From Candidatus Margulisiibacteriota bacterium (GTDB taxonomy: Bacteria > Margulisbacteria > Termititenacia > Termititenacales > Termititenacaceae), in the NCBI GenBank assembly GCA_031279615.1, contig JAITIE010000144.1, forward strand, positions 1 to 5,799: a stretch of DNA of 5,799 nucleotides, given 5' to 3'. The stretch's first letter is position 1. Each line of letters starts with the position of its first letter. The position numbers and the translations under genes were made by a program. The notes beneath the pieces are model-generated. The model saw only the letters and a program-made list of their open reading frames with translations. It was not told where the DNA came from and searched no databases. This document shows positions 1 through 5,799 of this stretch, piece by piece.

Positions 1-12
1 AAAAAAAGGAAA

Positions 13-17
13 AGGAG
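13..17 (+). promoter_or_regulatory. Ribosome binding site of the activator gene
   Basis: An AGGAG core inside a purine-only stretch (1-17) lies 10 bases before the ATG at 28, a workable if slightly long spacing, and supports that start. The 27 bases before the ATG are A-rich and hold no recognisable promoter. One reading frame of this leader ends in TAA at 19-21 and another in a TGA at 29-31 that overlaps the ATG as ATGA. An upstream gene of the same operon could therefore end here, but too little sequence is present to tell. Confidence 0.6.
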
Positions 18-27
18 TTAAATTTAA

Positions 28-858
28 ATGACAAATACGGAAAAGAAAATCAGCGGCGATGTGGTGGCCGGAGTGGATGTCGGCTCGCTGGCCGCCAAAT
101 CGGTGATTATCGCGGACGGCGAGATTATCGGGCACGGTTTGATACCTTCTGGTTTTAATTCGGAGGAGACCGGCAAGAGCGTCCTGCAGCATGCCCTGAA
201 CAGCGCGGGCGTGCCGCGGGAGGCTTTAAAATATATTGTGGCCACGGGCTACGGCCGCATTTCGGCGGATTACGCCAACAAAACCGTTACGGAAATTTCC
301 TGCCATGCCCGCGGCGCAAATTTTCTCTATCCTGCGGTGCGCACGATTATCGACATCGGCGGGCAGGACTGCAAAGCGATCCGTCTGGACGGCGGCGGCA
401 ATGTGGTGGATTTTGCCATGAATGACAAATGCGCCGCCGGCACGGGGCGTTTTTTGGAAGTGATGTCCAATGTCTTTAAGGTCAAGCTGGAAGACCTCGG
501 CGATCTGGCTTTGAGCGCGGACTCTATCGTGCCGATGAGCAGCACCTGCACGGTGTTCGTCGAGTCCGAAACTATTTCGCTGATCGCGCGCGGCGAGAAA
601 CCGGCTAATATACAGGCCGGTATTCACCACGCCATCGCCAATCGGATTTCCGGTTTGTTTTCGCGCGTGGGCATTGAAAGCGATGTGTTTTTCTCCGGCG
701 GCGTGGCTAAGAACAAAGGCATGCGCCGGGCGATTGCGGAGGTCCTCAAGGTCAATATTGTCGAGCCGACCTTTGATCCGCAGTTGACAGGAGCTTTGGG
801 CGCGGCGGCGATTGCCTGGAAAAACGCCGTCAGGGAGGGTTTATGTCAAGCAGCGTAA
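28..858 (+). CDS. 2-hydroxyacyl-CoA dehydratase / benzoyl-CoA reductase family ATPase activator (HgdC/BadF/BcrA type)
   Basis: This 276-residue cytoplasmic ATPase belongs to the ASKHA (actin/sugar kinase) fold family that includes HgdC, FldI, HadI and the BadF/BcrA subunits. Known members are homodimers with one [4Fe-4S] cluster at the interface; ATP hydrolysis drives transfer of a low-potential electron to the partner enzyme. Visible motifs in order are the phosphate-1 loop GVDVGS (15-20, with K24), the phosphate-2 segment DIGGQDCK (109-116), NDKCAAGTGRFLE (132-144), SSTCTVFVESE (171-181) and the adenosine motif FSGGVAKNKG (222-231). Cys135 and Cys174 are 39 residues apart, matching the spacing I recall for the HgdC cluster ligands. 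Length is normal for a stand-alone activator (about 260-280). It overlaps the next gene by 16 bp, which fits stoichiometric co-production. The family call is firm. Whether it activates a dehydratase or a reductase cannot be told from it. Confidence 0.95.
   Translation: MTNTEKKISGDVVAGVDVGSLAAKSVIIADGEIIGHGLIPSGFNSEETGKSVLQHALNSAGVPREALKYIVATGYGRISADYANKTVTEISCHARGANFLYPAVRTIIDIGGQDCKAIRLDGGGNVVDFAMNDKCAAGTGRFLEVMSNVFKVKLEDLGDLALSADSIVPMSSTCTVFVESETISLIARGEKPANIQAGIHHAIANRISGLFSRVGIESDVFFSGGVAKNKGMRRAIAEVLKVNIVEPTFDPQLTGALGAAAIAWKNAVREGLCQAA
833..839 (+). promoter_or_regulatory. Ribosome binding site of gene 2, inside the end of gene 1
   Basis: GGGAGGG lies 3-6 bases before the ATG at 843, and wholly inside the coding sequence of the activator gene. 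It fixes the start of gene 2 so that the first 16 bases overlap the activator's end. Ribosomes finishing the activator would deliver translation directly to gene 2. Confidence 0.7.
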
Positions 859-2051
859 CGACCGCTATTAAAGTAAACACTCTCGAAAAAATCCGCCAGG
901 CATTGCGCGACCGTCCGGCGCAGATCGCCGCCGCTAAGCAAAAAGGCCAAAAAATAATTGGCTGGCTCAATTATTTTGTGCCGGAAGAAATTTTGCTGGC
1001 GCTGGACGCCGTGCCTATCCGCATCGGCACCGGCGGCGATGAGCAGCTTGTCGATTTTGGCGGGCGGTATATTTCCACGAAAAATTGTGTTTTTGTGCGC
1101 TCGGTGGTTGGTTTGCTGGGCGAGAAAAAAGACCATTACACGCCGCTCCTGGATTTGCTGGCAGTGGACGCGAGCTGTCTGCAGATTTTCCGTCTGGCCG
1201 AAGTGGTCAAATATTATTTTAAGTATGAGACGGCTATTCTCGGCGTGCCGCGCAGTTTTGCCACACCGGAAGGACGGGAATATTTCCGGCAGGAACTGCG
1301 GTCTTTTGCCGCGGAGCTGGAAAAATTTACCGGCCGTAAGTTGACGGAAAACAAATTAAATTCCGCTATTGAACTGCTGGCTCAGATCAGAGAGGCTTTA
1401 CGCTGCTTGTATGAGTATCAGGCGCAGGATTACGCCAATCTGACCTGGCGCGAAGTTTTTGAGATCGTGCACGCCGGATTTTATCTCGACCGCGCGGAGT
1501 ATTTAAAGTTGCTGCAGGAATTGCTCGCCGAGCTGAAAACTCTGCCGGTGGATAAAAATAAGATACCCGGTTTGCAGCCGCGCGTTTTCCTGACCGGCAG
1601 TCAGCTGTCGCCCGGCGATGTGAAGCTTATCAATATTATTGAAGACCTCGGCGGCCAAATTATCGGCGATGATCTCTGGACGGGTTTGTCCTCGTATCTG
1701 GATATTCAAATCGCCGCGCCGACAGTGGACGCGCTGGCCGACGGTTATCTGGCGCGCGTGCCGCACGCGGCTTTGCCCTATCTCGACATCAGCACGGACA
1801 GCCGGATCAAAAAATTAAAAGAGCTGTTGCAAAAGTTTCGGGCGCAGGGGGTCATCGACCACACGCTGCGTTACTGCGATCCTTACACTTTCAAGGCCGG
1901 TGAGACCAAGGATATTTTGAATAACGAAGGTTTTCCTTTTTTGGAAATACACACCGAATACGCTTCGTCCGACATTGAGGCGATCCGCACGCGGGTGGAA
2001 GCGTTTTTGGAATTAGTCAGAACACGCAATGACGTGGCAGGAGGTATTTAA
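843..2051 (+). CDS. 2-hydroxyacyl-CoA dehydratase / benzoyl-CoA reductase family subunit, shorter (HgdB-like)
   Basis: This 402-residue soluble protein belongs to the HGD-D family (HgdA/HgdB, HadB/HadC, BcrB/BcrC, BadD/BadE). Such subunits hold a [4Fe-4S] cluster and use one electron from the activator to dehydrate 2-hydroxyacyl-CoA or reduce benzoyl-CoA. It contains the family's entry motif GWLNYFVPEE (40-49). Three cysteines sit at the expected spacing for cluster ligands: Cys82 (KNCVFVRS), Cys112 (ASCLQI) and Cys345 (RYCDPY). A second Rossmann-like half begins at PRVFLTGSQLSP (246-257) and has IIGDDLWTG (273-281). The C-terminal signature is PFLEIHTEY, then IRTRVEAFLEL (365-391). The size is close to HgdB-type subunits. 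Two oddities are Asn43 where many relatives have Cys before the Y-x-P-E motif, and Trp279 where Cys is common after GDD. The family is certain from motifs; the substrate is unknown. It is probably a heterodimer partner of gene 3. Confidence 0.92.
   Translation: MSSSVTTAIKVNTLEKIRQALRDRPAQIAAAKQKGQKIIGWLNYFVPEEILLALDAVPIRIGTGGDEQLVDFGGRYISTKNCVFVRSVVGLLGEKKDHYTPLLDLLAVDASCLQIFRLAEVVKYYFKYETAILGVPRSFATPEGREYFRQELRSFAAELEKFTGRKLTENKLNSAIELLAQIREALRCLYEYQAQDYANLTWREVFEIVHAGFYLDRAEYLKLLQELLAELKTLPVDKNKIPGLQPRVFLTGSQLSPGDVKLINIIEDLGGQIIGDDLWTGLSSYLDIQIAAPTVDALADGYLARVPHAALPYLDISTDSRIKKLKELLQKFRAQGVIDHTLRYCDPYTFKAGETKDILNNEGFPFLEIHTEYASSDIEAIRTRVEAFLELVRTRNDVAGGI
2039..2045 (+). promoter_or_regulatory. 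Strong ribosome binding site deciding the start of gene 3
   Basis: AGGAGGT, a near-perfect anti-SD match, lies 7 bases before the ATG at 2053 and inside the last codons of gene 2. It argues that gene 3 starts at 2053 and not at the in-frame ATG at 2029, which would add eight residues and has no such site in front of it. Confidence 0.85.
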
Positions 2052-2052
2052 A

Positions 2053-3444
2053 ATGGCAGTTAGAGAAAAAATTTTTCAATATCCCGAGACAATCAAAGCT
2101 GATTTTATACAGACCGGCGGCCTGAAATTCAGCGACGGCTCGGAAGTGTCGGCGGAGGAAATCTGGCGGTTTTTGACCGAGGAAGCGCCGCGGCGTTTTC
2201 CCCATGCTTTTGACGCCAGCGCCAACAGCATGAGCCGGCTGTCCGATGACGTGCAGTTTTTTGCCGGCCTCAAACGCGCTTATCTGACGCTGACGATGAA
2301 AGACCGTTTGTTCAAGGCGCACGACAATGGCGTGCCGATCGTGATGATTCAGGGCGGCCAGACGCTTGATCCGTATTACGCGGCGGGCGGCATACCACTG
2401 CGCCCGGGCTATGTGATGCAGTGGGCGCGCGATATTCAAGAGGGCTTAAATCTGCGCCAGATGGATTCGGCGGGCTTAGAAATTTTGGAAAAAGGGCGGC
2501 GCAAAATCAGTATTGAGGCCTGCAATCAAGTGGCGGCGCACGCGGCGGTGGCCAATAATATTGTGCCGGTGGATTTGATCGCGCCGTATTTGTGTCTGCG
2601 CTGTTCGGATATGTCTTTCCTGGTGGAGACGCACCGCTACAAAGAAGACCAGCGGCCAAAATATCTGGTGGATTTTCCCATCAATCAAACCGGCAAACGC
2701 TACACTGTTGATTATGTGGCGGAGCAGCTGCGCGGCCTGGTTCAGGAAATCGCCAGGCTTTCCAAAAAAGAGGTGACGGACGAGACACTGCGGCGGGAAA
2801 TCCGGCGCCAGAACAAAGCGCGTAAATTGGCGCAGGAAATTATCGAGCTGTGGTGGTCGGCGGAACAGCCGCCGCTCAACAGCACGGATTTTTTCAGCAT
2901 TCCGTTTCTAGCCAATGATTTTGTCGGCGATCCGGAAGCCACCATACAGGTGCTGGAAGAAACCAAAAAAGAAGTGGCTTACCGCGTGGAGCATAAAATT
3001 AAAGGCACGGGTGTGGTGGACAACGCCAAGCGCGTTTTTGTCTGCGGCTCCTGCGTCGGCCCCAATGCGACGAGCGTGGAGCGCGCCGGAGCGGTGCTGG
3101 TGGGGCGCGATGATAATTTCAGCTGCAACAGCGTGCTGGTCAAAGAGGGCGGCGATCCTTACCGCAATCTGGCGGAAGCGATTTTGGCTTTTCCTTACGA
3201 GCTGCCGACAGAACAGCGCGCGGACTGGACGGTGGAGATGGTCAGAAAATCCCGCGCCGACGGCGTGCTTTTCATGTACAACTGGGGCTGCAATTACCAG
3301 ACCTCGGTTGGCCGGATGATTTCGGACATTGTCAAAGAAAAGACCGGCAAGCCGTCAACTTTTGTGGAAGTCGGCGAGCTGGGGCGCGCCGAGGCCACCG
3401 AGCAGTCGGAAAACCGCGTGGAAGCGTTTATTGAAATGATTTAG
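2053..3444 (+). CDS. 2-hydroxyacyl-CoA dehydratase / benzoyl-CoA reductase family subunit, longer, cysteine-rich
   Basis: From the ATG at 2053 this is a 463-residue soluble protein, similar in size to HgdA-type subunits. It begins with an extension of about 70-90 residues not seen in gene 2. The family's first half follows: VPIVMIQGG (94-102) and YYAAGGIPLRPG (108-119), equivalent to the P-E-L-x-x-A-A-G motif. Presumed cluster ligands are Cys157 (EACNQ), Cys184 (RCSDMSFLVE) and Cys413 (NWGCNYQ). The second half starts at RVFVCGSCVGPN (327-338), which lines up with RVFLTGSQLSPG of gene 2, and VGRDDNFSC (350-358) lines up with IGDDLW. The end, NRVEAFIEMI (454-463), is the usual family terminus. 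Unusual are four extra cysteines: Cys181 (CX2C with 184), Cys331 and Cys334 (CX2C) and Cys358. These might bind extra iron or change the cluster. It follows gene 2 by one base and is probably its heterodimer partner. Substrate unknown. Confidence 0.9.
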   Translation: MAVREKIFQYPETIKADFIQTGGLKFSDGSEVSAEEIWRFLTEEAPRRFPHAFDASANSMSRLSDDVQFFAGLKRAYLTLTMKDRLFKAHDNGVPIVMIQGGQTLDPYYAAGGIPLRPGYVMQWARDIQEGLNLRQMDSAGLEILEKGRRKISIEACNQVAAHAAVANNIVPVDLIAPYLCLRCSDMSFLVETHRYKEDQRPKYLVDFPINQTGKRYTVDYVAEQLRGLVQEIARLSKKEVTDETLRREIRRQNKARKLAQEIIELWWSAEQPPLNSTDFFSIPFLANDFVGDPEATIQVLEETKKEVAYRVEHKIKGTGVVDNAKRVFVCGSCVGPNATSVERAGAVLVGRDDNFSCNSVLVKEGGDPYRNLAEAILAFPYELPTEQRADWTVEMVRKSRADGVLFMYNWGCNYQTSVGRMISDIVKEKTGKPSTFVEVGELGRAEATEQSENRVEAFIEMI

Positions 3445-3447
3445 GAG
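3443..3447 (+). promoter_or_regulatory. Ribosome binding site of the first permease gene
   Basis: AGGAG overlaps the TAG stop codon of gene 3 (3442-3444) and lies 7 bases before a GTG at 3455. This supports GTG as the start of the permease, and it ties the enzyme and transporter halves together in one transcript. Confidence 0.75.
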
Positions 3448-3454
3448 ACTGGCT

Positions 3455-4213
3455 GTGAGCGTAAAGAACAGCGGCAAGTACGACGGATTTATCGCGCCAA
3501 TAGCGCTGGCGCTGGTTTGGGAATTGATTACCCGTCTGGGCTGGGCGCCGCGGTCGCTTTTGGTGCCGCCCAGCCAATTGCTGGGACTGCTGTGGGAATT
3601 GCTGCTTTCCGGAGAATTGCTTTTGAATATCCGGGTCAGTCTGACGCGCGTGGCGATTGGTTTCACGCTGGGCTCTCTGCTGGGACTGCTGACAGGGCTG
3701 GCGATGGGGCTTTCCGCCAAAGCCCGGCGCGTAATCATGCCGACATTTAACGCTTTTCGCCAGATTTCTTTGTTTGCCTGGGTGCCTCTGCTCATGCTCT
3801 GGTTTGGCATCGGTGAAGCCATGAAATATGTTTTTATCGCTTTGGGCGCGTTTCCCTCCATGGCGCTGAACACCATGAGCGGCATCGCCACGGTGCCCGG
3901 GGCTTTTCTGGAGCTGGCCAGAGTGTACGGGTATTCGCGTTTGGACACGATACGCCGCGTGATTATTCCGGCGGCTTTCCCGTCTATTTTTACCGGACTG
4001 CGTTTGAGTCTGGGCATAGCCTGGATGATGGTGGTTGGCGCGGAACTGCTGGCTTCGGATGTCGGCGTCGGTTTCATGATGACCTGGGGGCGACAGTTAT
4101 TTCAAATGGACGTGGTCATGGTCGGCGTGATCGTGATCGGCGTGATCGGCGTCCTGCTAAATGCCGGCGTGTCGTCTTTGGAGAGGCGTCTTTTGCGCTA
4201 TAAAAAAATATGA
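3455..4213 (+). CDS. NitT/TauT-type ABC transporter permease (SsuC/TauC-like), first of two
   Basis: This 252-residue inner-membrane permease begins at GTG (MSVKNSGKYD). Hydrophobic stretches suited to membrane spans lie near residues 11-28, 62-86, 104-120, 122-141, 178-199 and 218-238, the six-helix layout of the BPD_transp_1 domain. The cytoplasmic EAA loop, which couples to the ATPase, is at 153-175 (ELARVYGYS, then IIPAAFP). The segment ALGAFPSMALNTMSGI (129-144) is typical of the nitrate/sulfonate/taurine permease group. SsuC and TauC are about 260-275 residues, so it is full length. It starts 10 bases after gene 3 and overlaps the second permease by 4 bases. It is clearly a paralogue of that gene, so the pore is probably a heterodimer. 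The imported compound cannot be deduced; the family also carries bicarbonate-related, pyrimidine (ThiXYZ-like) and aromatic substrates. Confidence 0.92.
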   Translation: MSVKNSGKYDGFIAPIALALVWELITRLGWAPRSLLVPPSQLLGLLWELLLSGELLLNIRVSLTRVAIGFTLGSLLGLLTGLAMGLSAKARRVIMPTFNAFRQISLFAWVPLLMLWFGIGEAMKYVFIALGAFPSMALNTMSGIATVPGAFLELARVYGYSRLDTIRRVIIPAAFPSIFTGLRLSLGIAWMMVVGAELLASDVGVGFMMTWGRQLFQMDVVMVGVIVIGVIGVLLNAGVSSLERRLLRYKKI

Positions 4214-5031
4214 GCGCGAGTCTTAAACAAACTAAAAATTTCTGGCGGGACCCGTACAGCTATTTTTTGCCGGGCGGTATTTTACTGCTCTGGCTGATCG
4301 TCACCGAGTTTAAACTGGTCGAGCCGCGTTTAGTGCCCTCTATCGGCAGTGTGGCGGATGCTTTGTGGGAATTATTTCGCACCGGCGTCAGAATCGATTT
4401 TTCGACTAATTTGGGTCTGGCCATCGGTCTGAGCATCTCGCGGGTTTTTCGCGGATTTGTGCTGGGTAATATTTTGGGTTTCCTTTTCGGCTCGGCTCTG
4501 GGTCTGTCCTCGAAAGCGGAGCGTTTGTTTTTGCCTTTGTTTCACGCGGCGCGGCAAGTGCCGTTTGTCGGCTGGATACCGCTGATCATTATCTGGTGCG
4601 GCACGGGCGAGGGCGGACGCATCACGTTCATCACGCTGGGCGCTTTTACGCCGATGGCGCTGAATACTTACGCCGGTATTGCCGGTGTGCCCAAACAGTA
4701 TCTGGAGCTGGGACAGGTTTACCGGCTCTCGCTGTGGCAATTGTTTTGCCGAATTATTCTGCCGGCCGCTTTGCCGTCCATCCTGACCGGCGTGGTTTTA
4801 AGTTTCAATATGTCCTGGATACTGCTGATCGCCGCTGAAATTATGATCAGCACGCAGGTGGGTTTGGGCGCGCTGATTTCCGACGCCCGCGAGATTTTTT
4901 ATATGGATGTCGTTTTTGCCGGAGTGTTTTTGATCGTGGTTATCACTTTGAGTTTGAATTATTTGATCGAGATTGGTCAGCAAAAATTATTAGGGCGTTT
5001 CAAAAAAGAAGGAACGAGGGGCGGGTATTAA
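4210..5031 (+). CDS. NitT/TauT-type ABC transporter permease (SsuC/TauC-like), second of two
   Basis: This 273-residue inner-membrane permease has spans near residues 18-33, 68-98, 116-130, 137-156, 187-212 and 232-253. The EAA-type coupling loop is at 165-189 (ELGQVYRLS, then IILPAALP), and TLGAFTPMALNTYAGI (142-157) aligns with the same element of the first permease. The whole second half aligns with that gene without large gaps, but many side chains differ. Gene duplication followed by divergence into a heterodimer is therefore likely. The start ATG overlaps the preceding TGA as ATGA. The nearest purine-rich site (GGAG at 4180-4183) is too far away to serve, so translation probably depends on coupling from the first permease. 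The basic tail (LGRFKKEGTRGG) is cytoplasmic. Substrate unknown. Confidence 0.92.
   Translation: MSASLKQTKNFWRDPYSYFLPGGILLLWLIVTEFKLVEPRLVPSIGSVADALWELFRTGVRIDFSTNLGLAIGLSISRVFRGFVLGNILGFLFGSALGLSSKAERLFLPLFHAARQVPFVGWIPLIIIWCGTGEGGRITFITLGAFTPMALNTYAGIAGVPKQYLELGQVYRLSLWQLFCRIILPAALPSILTGVVLSFNMSWILLIAAEIMISTQVGLGALISDAREIFYMDVVFAGVFLIVVITLSLNYLIEIGQQKLLGRFKKEGTRGGY
5016..5021 (+). promoter_or_regulatory. Probable ribosome binding site of the ABC ATPase gene
   Basis: GAGGGG within a G-rich run lies 11 bases before the ATG at 5033, still inside the second permease gene. The spacing is long, so the site is less convincing than those of genes 3 and 4; coupling from the permease (stop at 5029-5031) may help. 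Confidence 0.45.
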
Positions 5032-5032
5032 C

Positions 5033-5799
5033 ATGGCGGAACAATTAGAAATTAGCGGGCTGAACAAACAATTTATTATTGAGCAAAAACCTTTGCCAGT
5101 TTTGGAGAATATCAATCTCTCGGTTAAATCCGGCGAATTTGTCTCGATCATCGGCTCCAGCGGCTGTGGCAAGACCACGTTGCTGCGTATAATTCTGGGG
5201 CTGGACACGGACTACAGCGGACGGGTCTTGCTCAACGGTGAACAAATTCGCGGCACCGGCTTGGAACGCGGCGTGGTTTTTCAGGAACACCGCCTGCTGC
5301 CCTGGCTGACCGTGGAGGACAACGTGGCTTTTGGCCTGCACAAACTGCCGGTGGCGGAGCGCGCGCCGCTGATCCAGCGGCATCTGGCGCTGGTCGGCTT
5401 GACCGGTTTTGAAAAAGCTTTTCCTTATCAGCTCTCCGGCGGCATGGCGCAGAGAGTGGCTATTGCCCGCGCGCTGGTCAACCGTCCGGAGCTGCTTTTG
5501 CTGGACGAGCCGCTGGGCGCGCTGGACGCGCTGACCCGTATTTACATGCAGGAGGAGCTGGAAAAAATCTGGCGCAAAGAAAAAATCTCGATGCTCATGA
5601 TCACGCACGACGTGGAGGAGGCGGTGTATCTGGGCGACCGCGTGGTGATCATGTCCTCGCGGCCGGGAATTATCAAGAAAATTATTCCCGTGGAGCTGCC
5701 GCGCCCGCGCGACCGGGGCAGCACGGATTTTGCGCGGCTCAAAGAAGCTTTGCTGGAGGAATTCCAGCTGGGCGCGCAGCGGCCAGCGGTGGAGTACAC
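5033..5799 (+). CDS. NitT/TauT-type ABC transporter ATP-binding protein (SsuB/TauB-like), 3' end cut by the window
   Basis: The reading frame stays open from the ATG at 5033 to the window edge, giving 255 residues and two leftover bases. It is the cytoplasmic ATPase that powers the two permeases. All nucleotide-binding motifs are intact: Walker A GSSGCGKTT (41-49), Q-loop Gln84 (VVFQEHRLLPW), ABC signature LSGGM (134-138), Walker B LLLLDEP with Asp158/Glu159 (154-160), D-loop LGALD (161-165) and switch His192 (ITHDVEEA). The Q-loop context, with LLPWLTVEDNVAFGL, is characteristic of the nitrate/sulfonate/taurine subgroup. Relatives are about 250-265 residues, so only a few C-terminal residues should be missing. 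It begins one base after the second permease's stop. The substrate-binding protein expected for this importer type is not in the window and may follow directly or precede gene 1. Confidence 0.95.
   Translation, partial: MAEQLEISGLNKQFIIEQKPLPVLENINLSVKSGEFVSIIGSSGCGKTTLLRIILGLDTDYSGRVLLNGEQIRGTGLERGVVFQEHRLLPWLTVEDNVAFGLHKLPVAERAPLIQRHLALVGLTGFEKAFPYQLSGGMAQRVAIARALVNRPELLLLDEPLGALDALTRIYMQEELEKIWRKEKISMLMITHDVEEAVYLGDRVVIMSSRPGIIKKIIPVELPRPRDRGSTDFARLKEALLEEFQLGAQRPAVEY

Noticed and set aside
2029..2052. In-frame upstream ATG that would lengthen gene 3 by eight residues.
   Set aside because: It overlaps the end of gene 2 by more bases and has no good SD in front, whereas the ATG at 2053 has AGGAGGT at ideal spacing.
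2915..3319. A 134-codon plus-strand open frame within gene 3.
   Set aside because: It is in a different frame from the conserved family motifs, is Trp/Arg/Ala-rich, and has no independent evidence.
28..3444. A nitrogenase-like or dark-operative protochlorophyllide-reductase-like system (ATPase plus two iron-sulfur subunits).
   Set aside because: The ATPase has ASKHA motifs and not the P-loop of NifH/BchL, and the two large subunits carry HGD-D motifs, so the resemblance is only in overall logic.
28..3444. Assignment as a benzoyl-CoA reductase of the Bcr/Bad type.
   Set aside because: That enzyme has four subunits with two different activator-like ATPase subunits. Here there is one activator and two catalytic-type subunits, the layout of dehydratases and related proteins.
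3355..4077. A 240-codon open frame on the minus strand opposite the first permease.
   Set aside because: Its translation is rich in Ser, Pro, Arg and Thr with no recognisable motif, and it lies antisense to a gene with clear family motifs. It is a by-product of the permease codon usage.
5045..5608. A 187-codon open frame on the minus strand opposite the ABC ATPase gene.
   Set aside because: The plus strand carries intact Walker A, signature and Walker B motifs. The antisense protein is Gln/His/Arg-rich, typical of a shadow frame.

Overview
The window is one compact, fully co-directional (+ strand) operon segment of six genes. It has almost no intergenic DNA, and both ends are cut: gene 1 starts 28 bases in, and gene 6 runs off the right edge. 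Coding DNA is moderately GC-rich, with frequent poly-A/poly-T runs and good Shine-Dalgarno (SD) sites. The first three genes belong to an oxygen-sensitive iron-sulfur enzyme family, so the host is probably a strict anaerobe (fermenter, syntroph or similar bacterium). The sequence does not allow a firm phylum call.

Left half (28-3444): an ATP-driven radical-type dehydratase/reductase module. Gene 1 (28-858) is the ASKHA-fold ATPase activator (HgdC/BadF/BcrA family), with both cluster cysteines present. Gene 2 (843-2051) and gene 3 (2053-3444) are two different subunits of the 2-hydroxyacyl-CoA dehydratase / benzoyl-CoA reductase family. Each keeps the three widely spaced cysteines expected to hold a [4Fe-4S] cluster. 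Gene 3 also has four further cysteines, including two CX2C pairs.

Right half (3455-5799): a NitT/TauT (SsuBC/TauBC-like) ABC importer. It has two different permease genes (3455-4213 and 4210-5031) and an ATPase gene (5033 to beyond 5799, essentially complete). No periplasmic substrate-binding protein lies in the window.

The gene junctions are a 16-bp overlap, a 1-bp gap, a 10-bp gap, a 4-bp ATGA overlap and a 1-bp gap. This implies one transcript, and therefore that the importer feeds, or is otherwise functionally tied to, the iron-sulfur enzyme. The simplest reading is uptake of a small (perhaps anionic or aromatic) compound followed by its ATP-dependent low-potential reduction or dehydration in the cytoplasm. 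The substrate cannot be read from the sequence. No CoA-transferase, CoA-ligase or beta-oxidation gene is visible, so a textbook amino-acid fermentation role is not supported here. This pairing of a dehydratase/reductase module with a two-permease importer is the most interesting aspect of the window. I see no RNA genes, mobile elements, CRISPR arrays or terminators.
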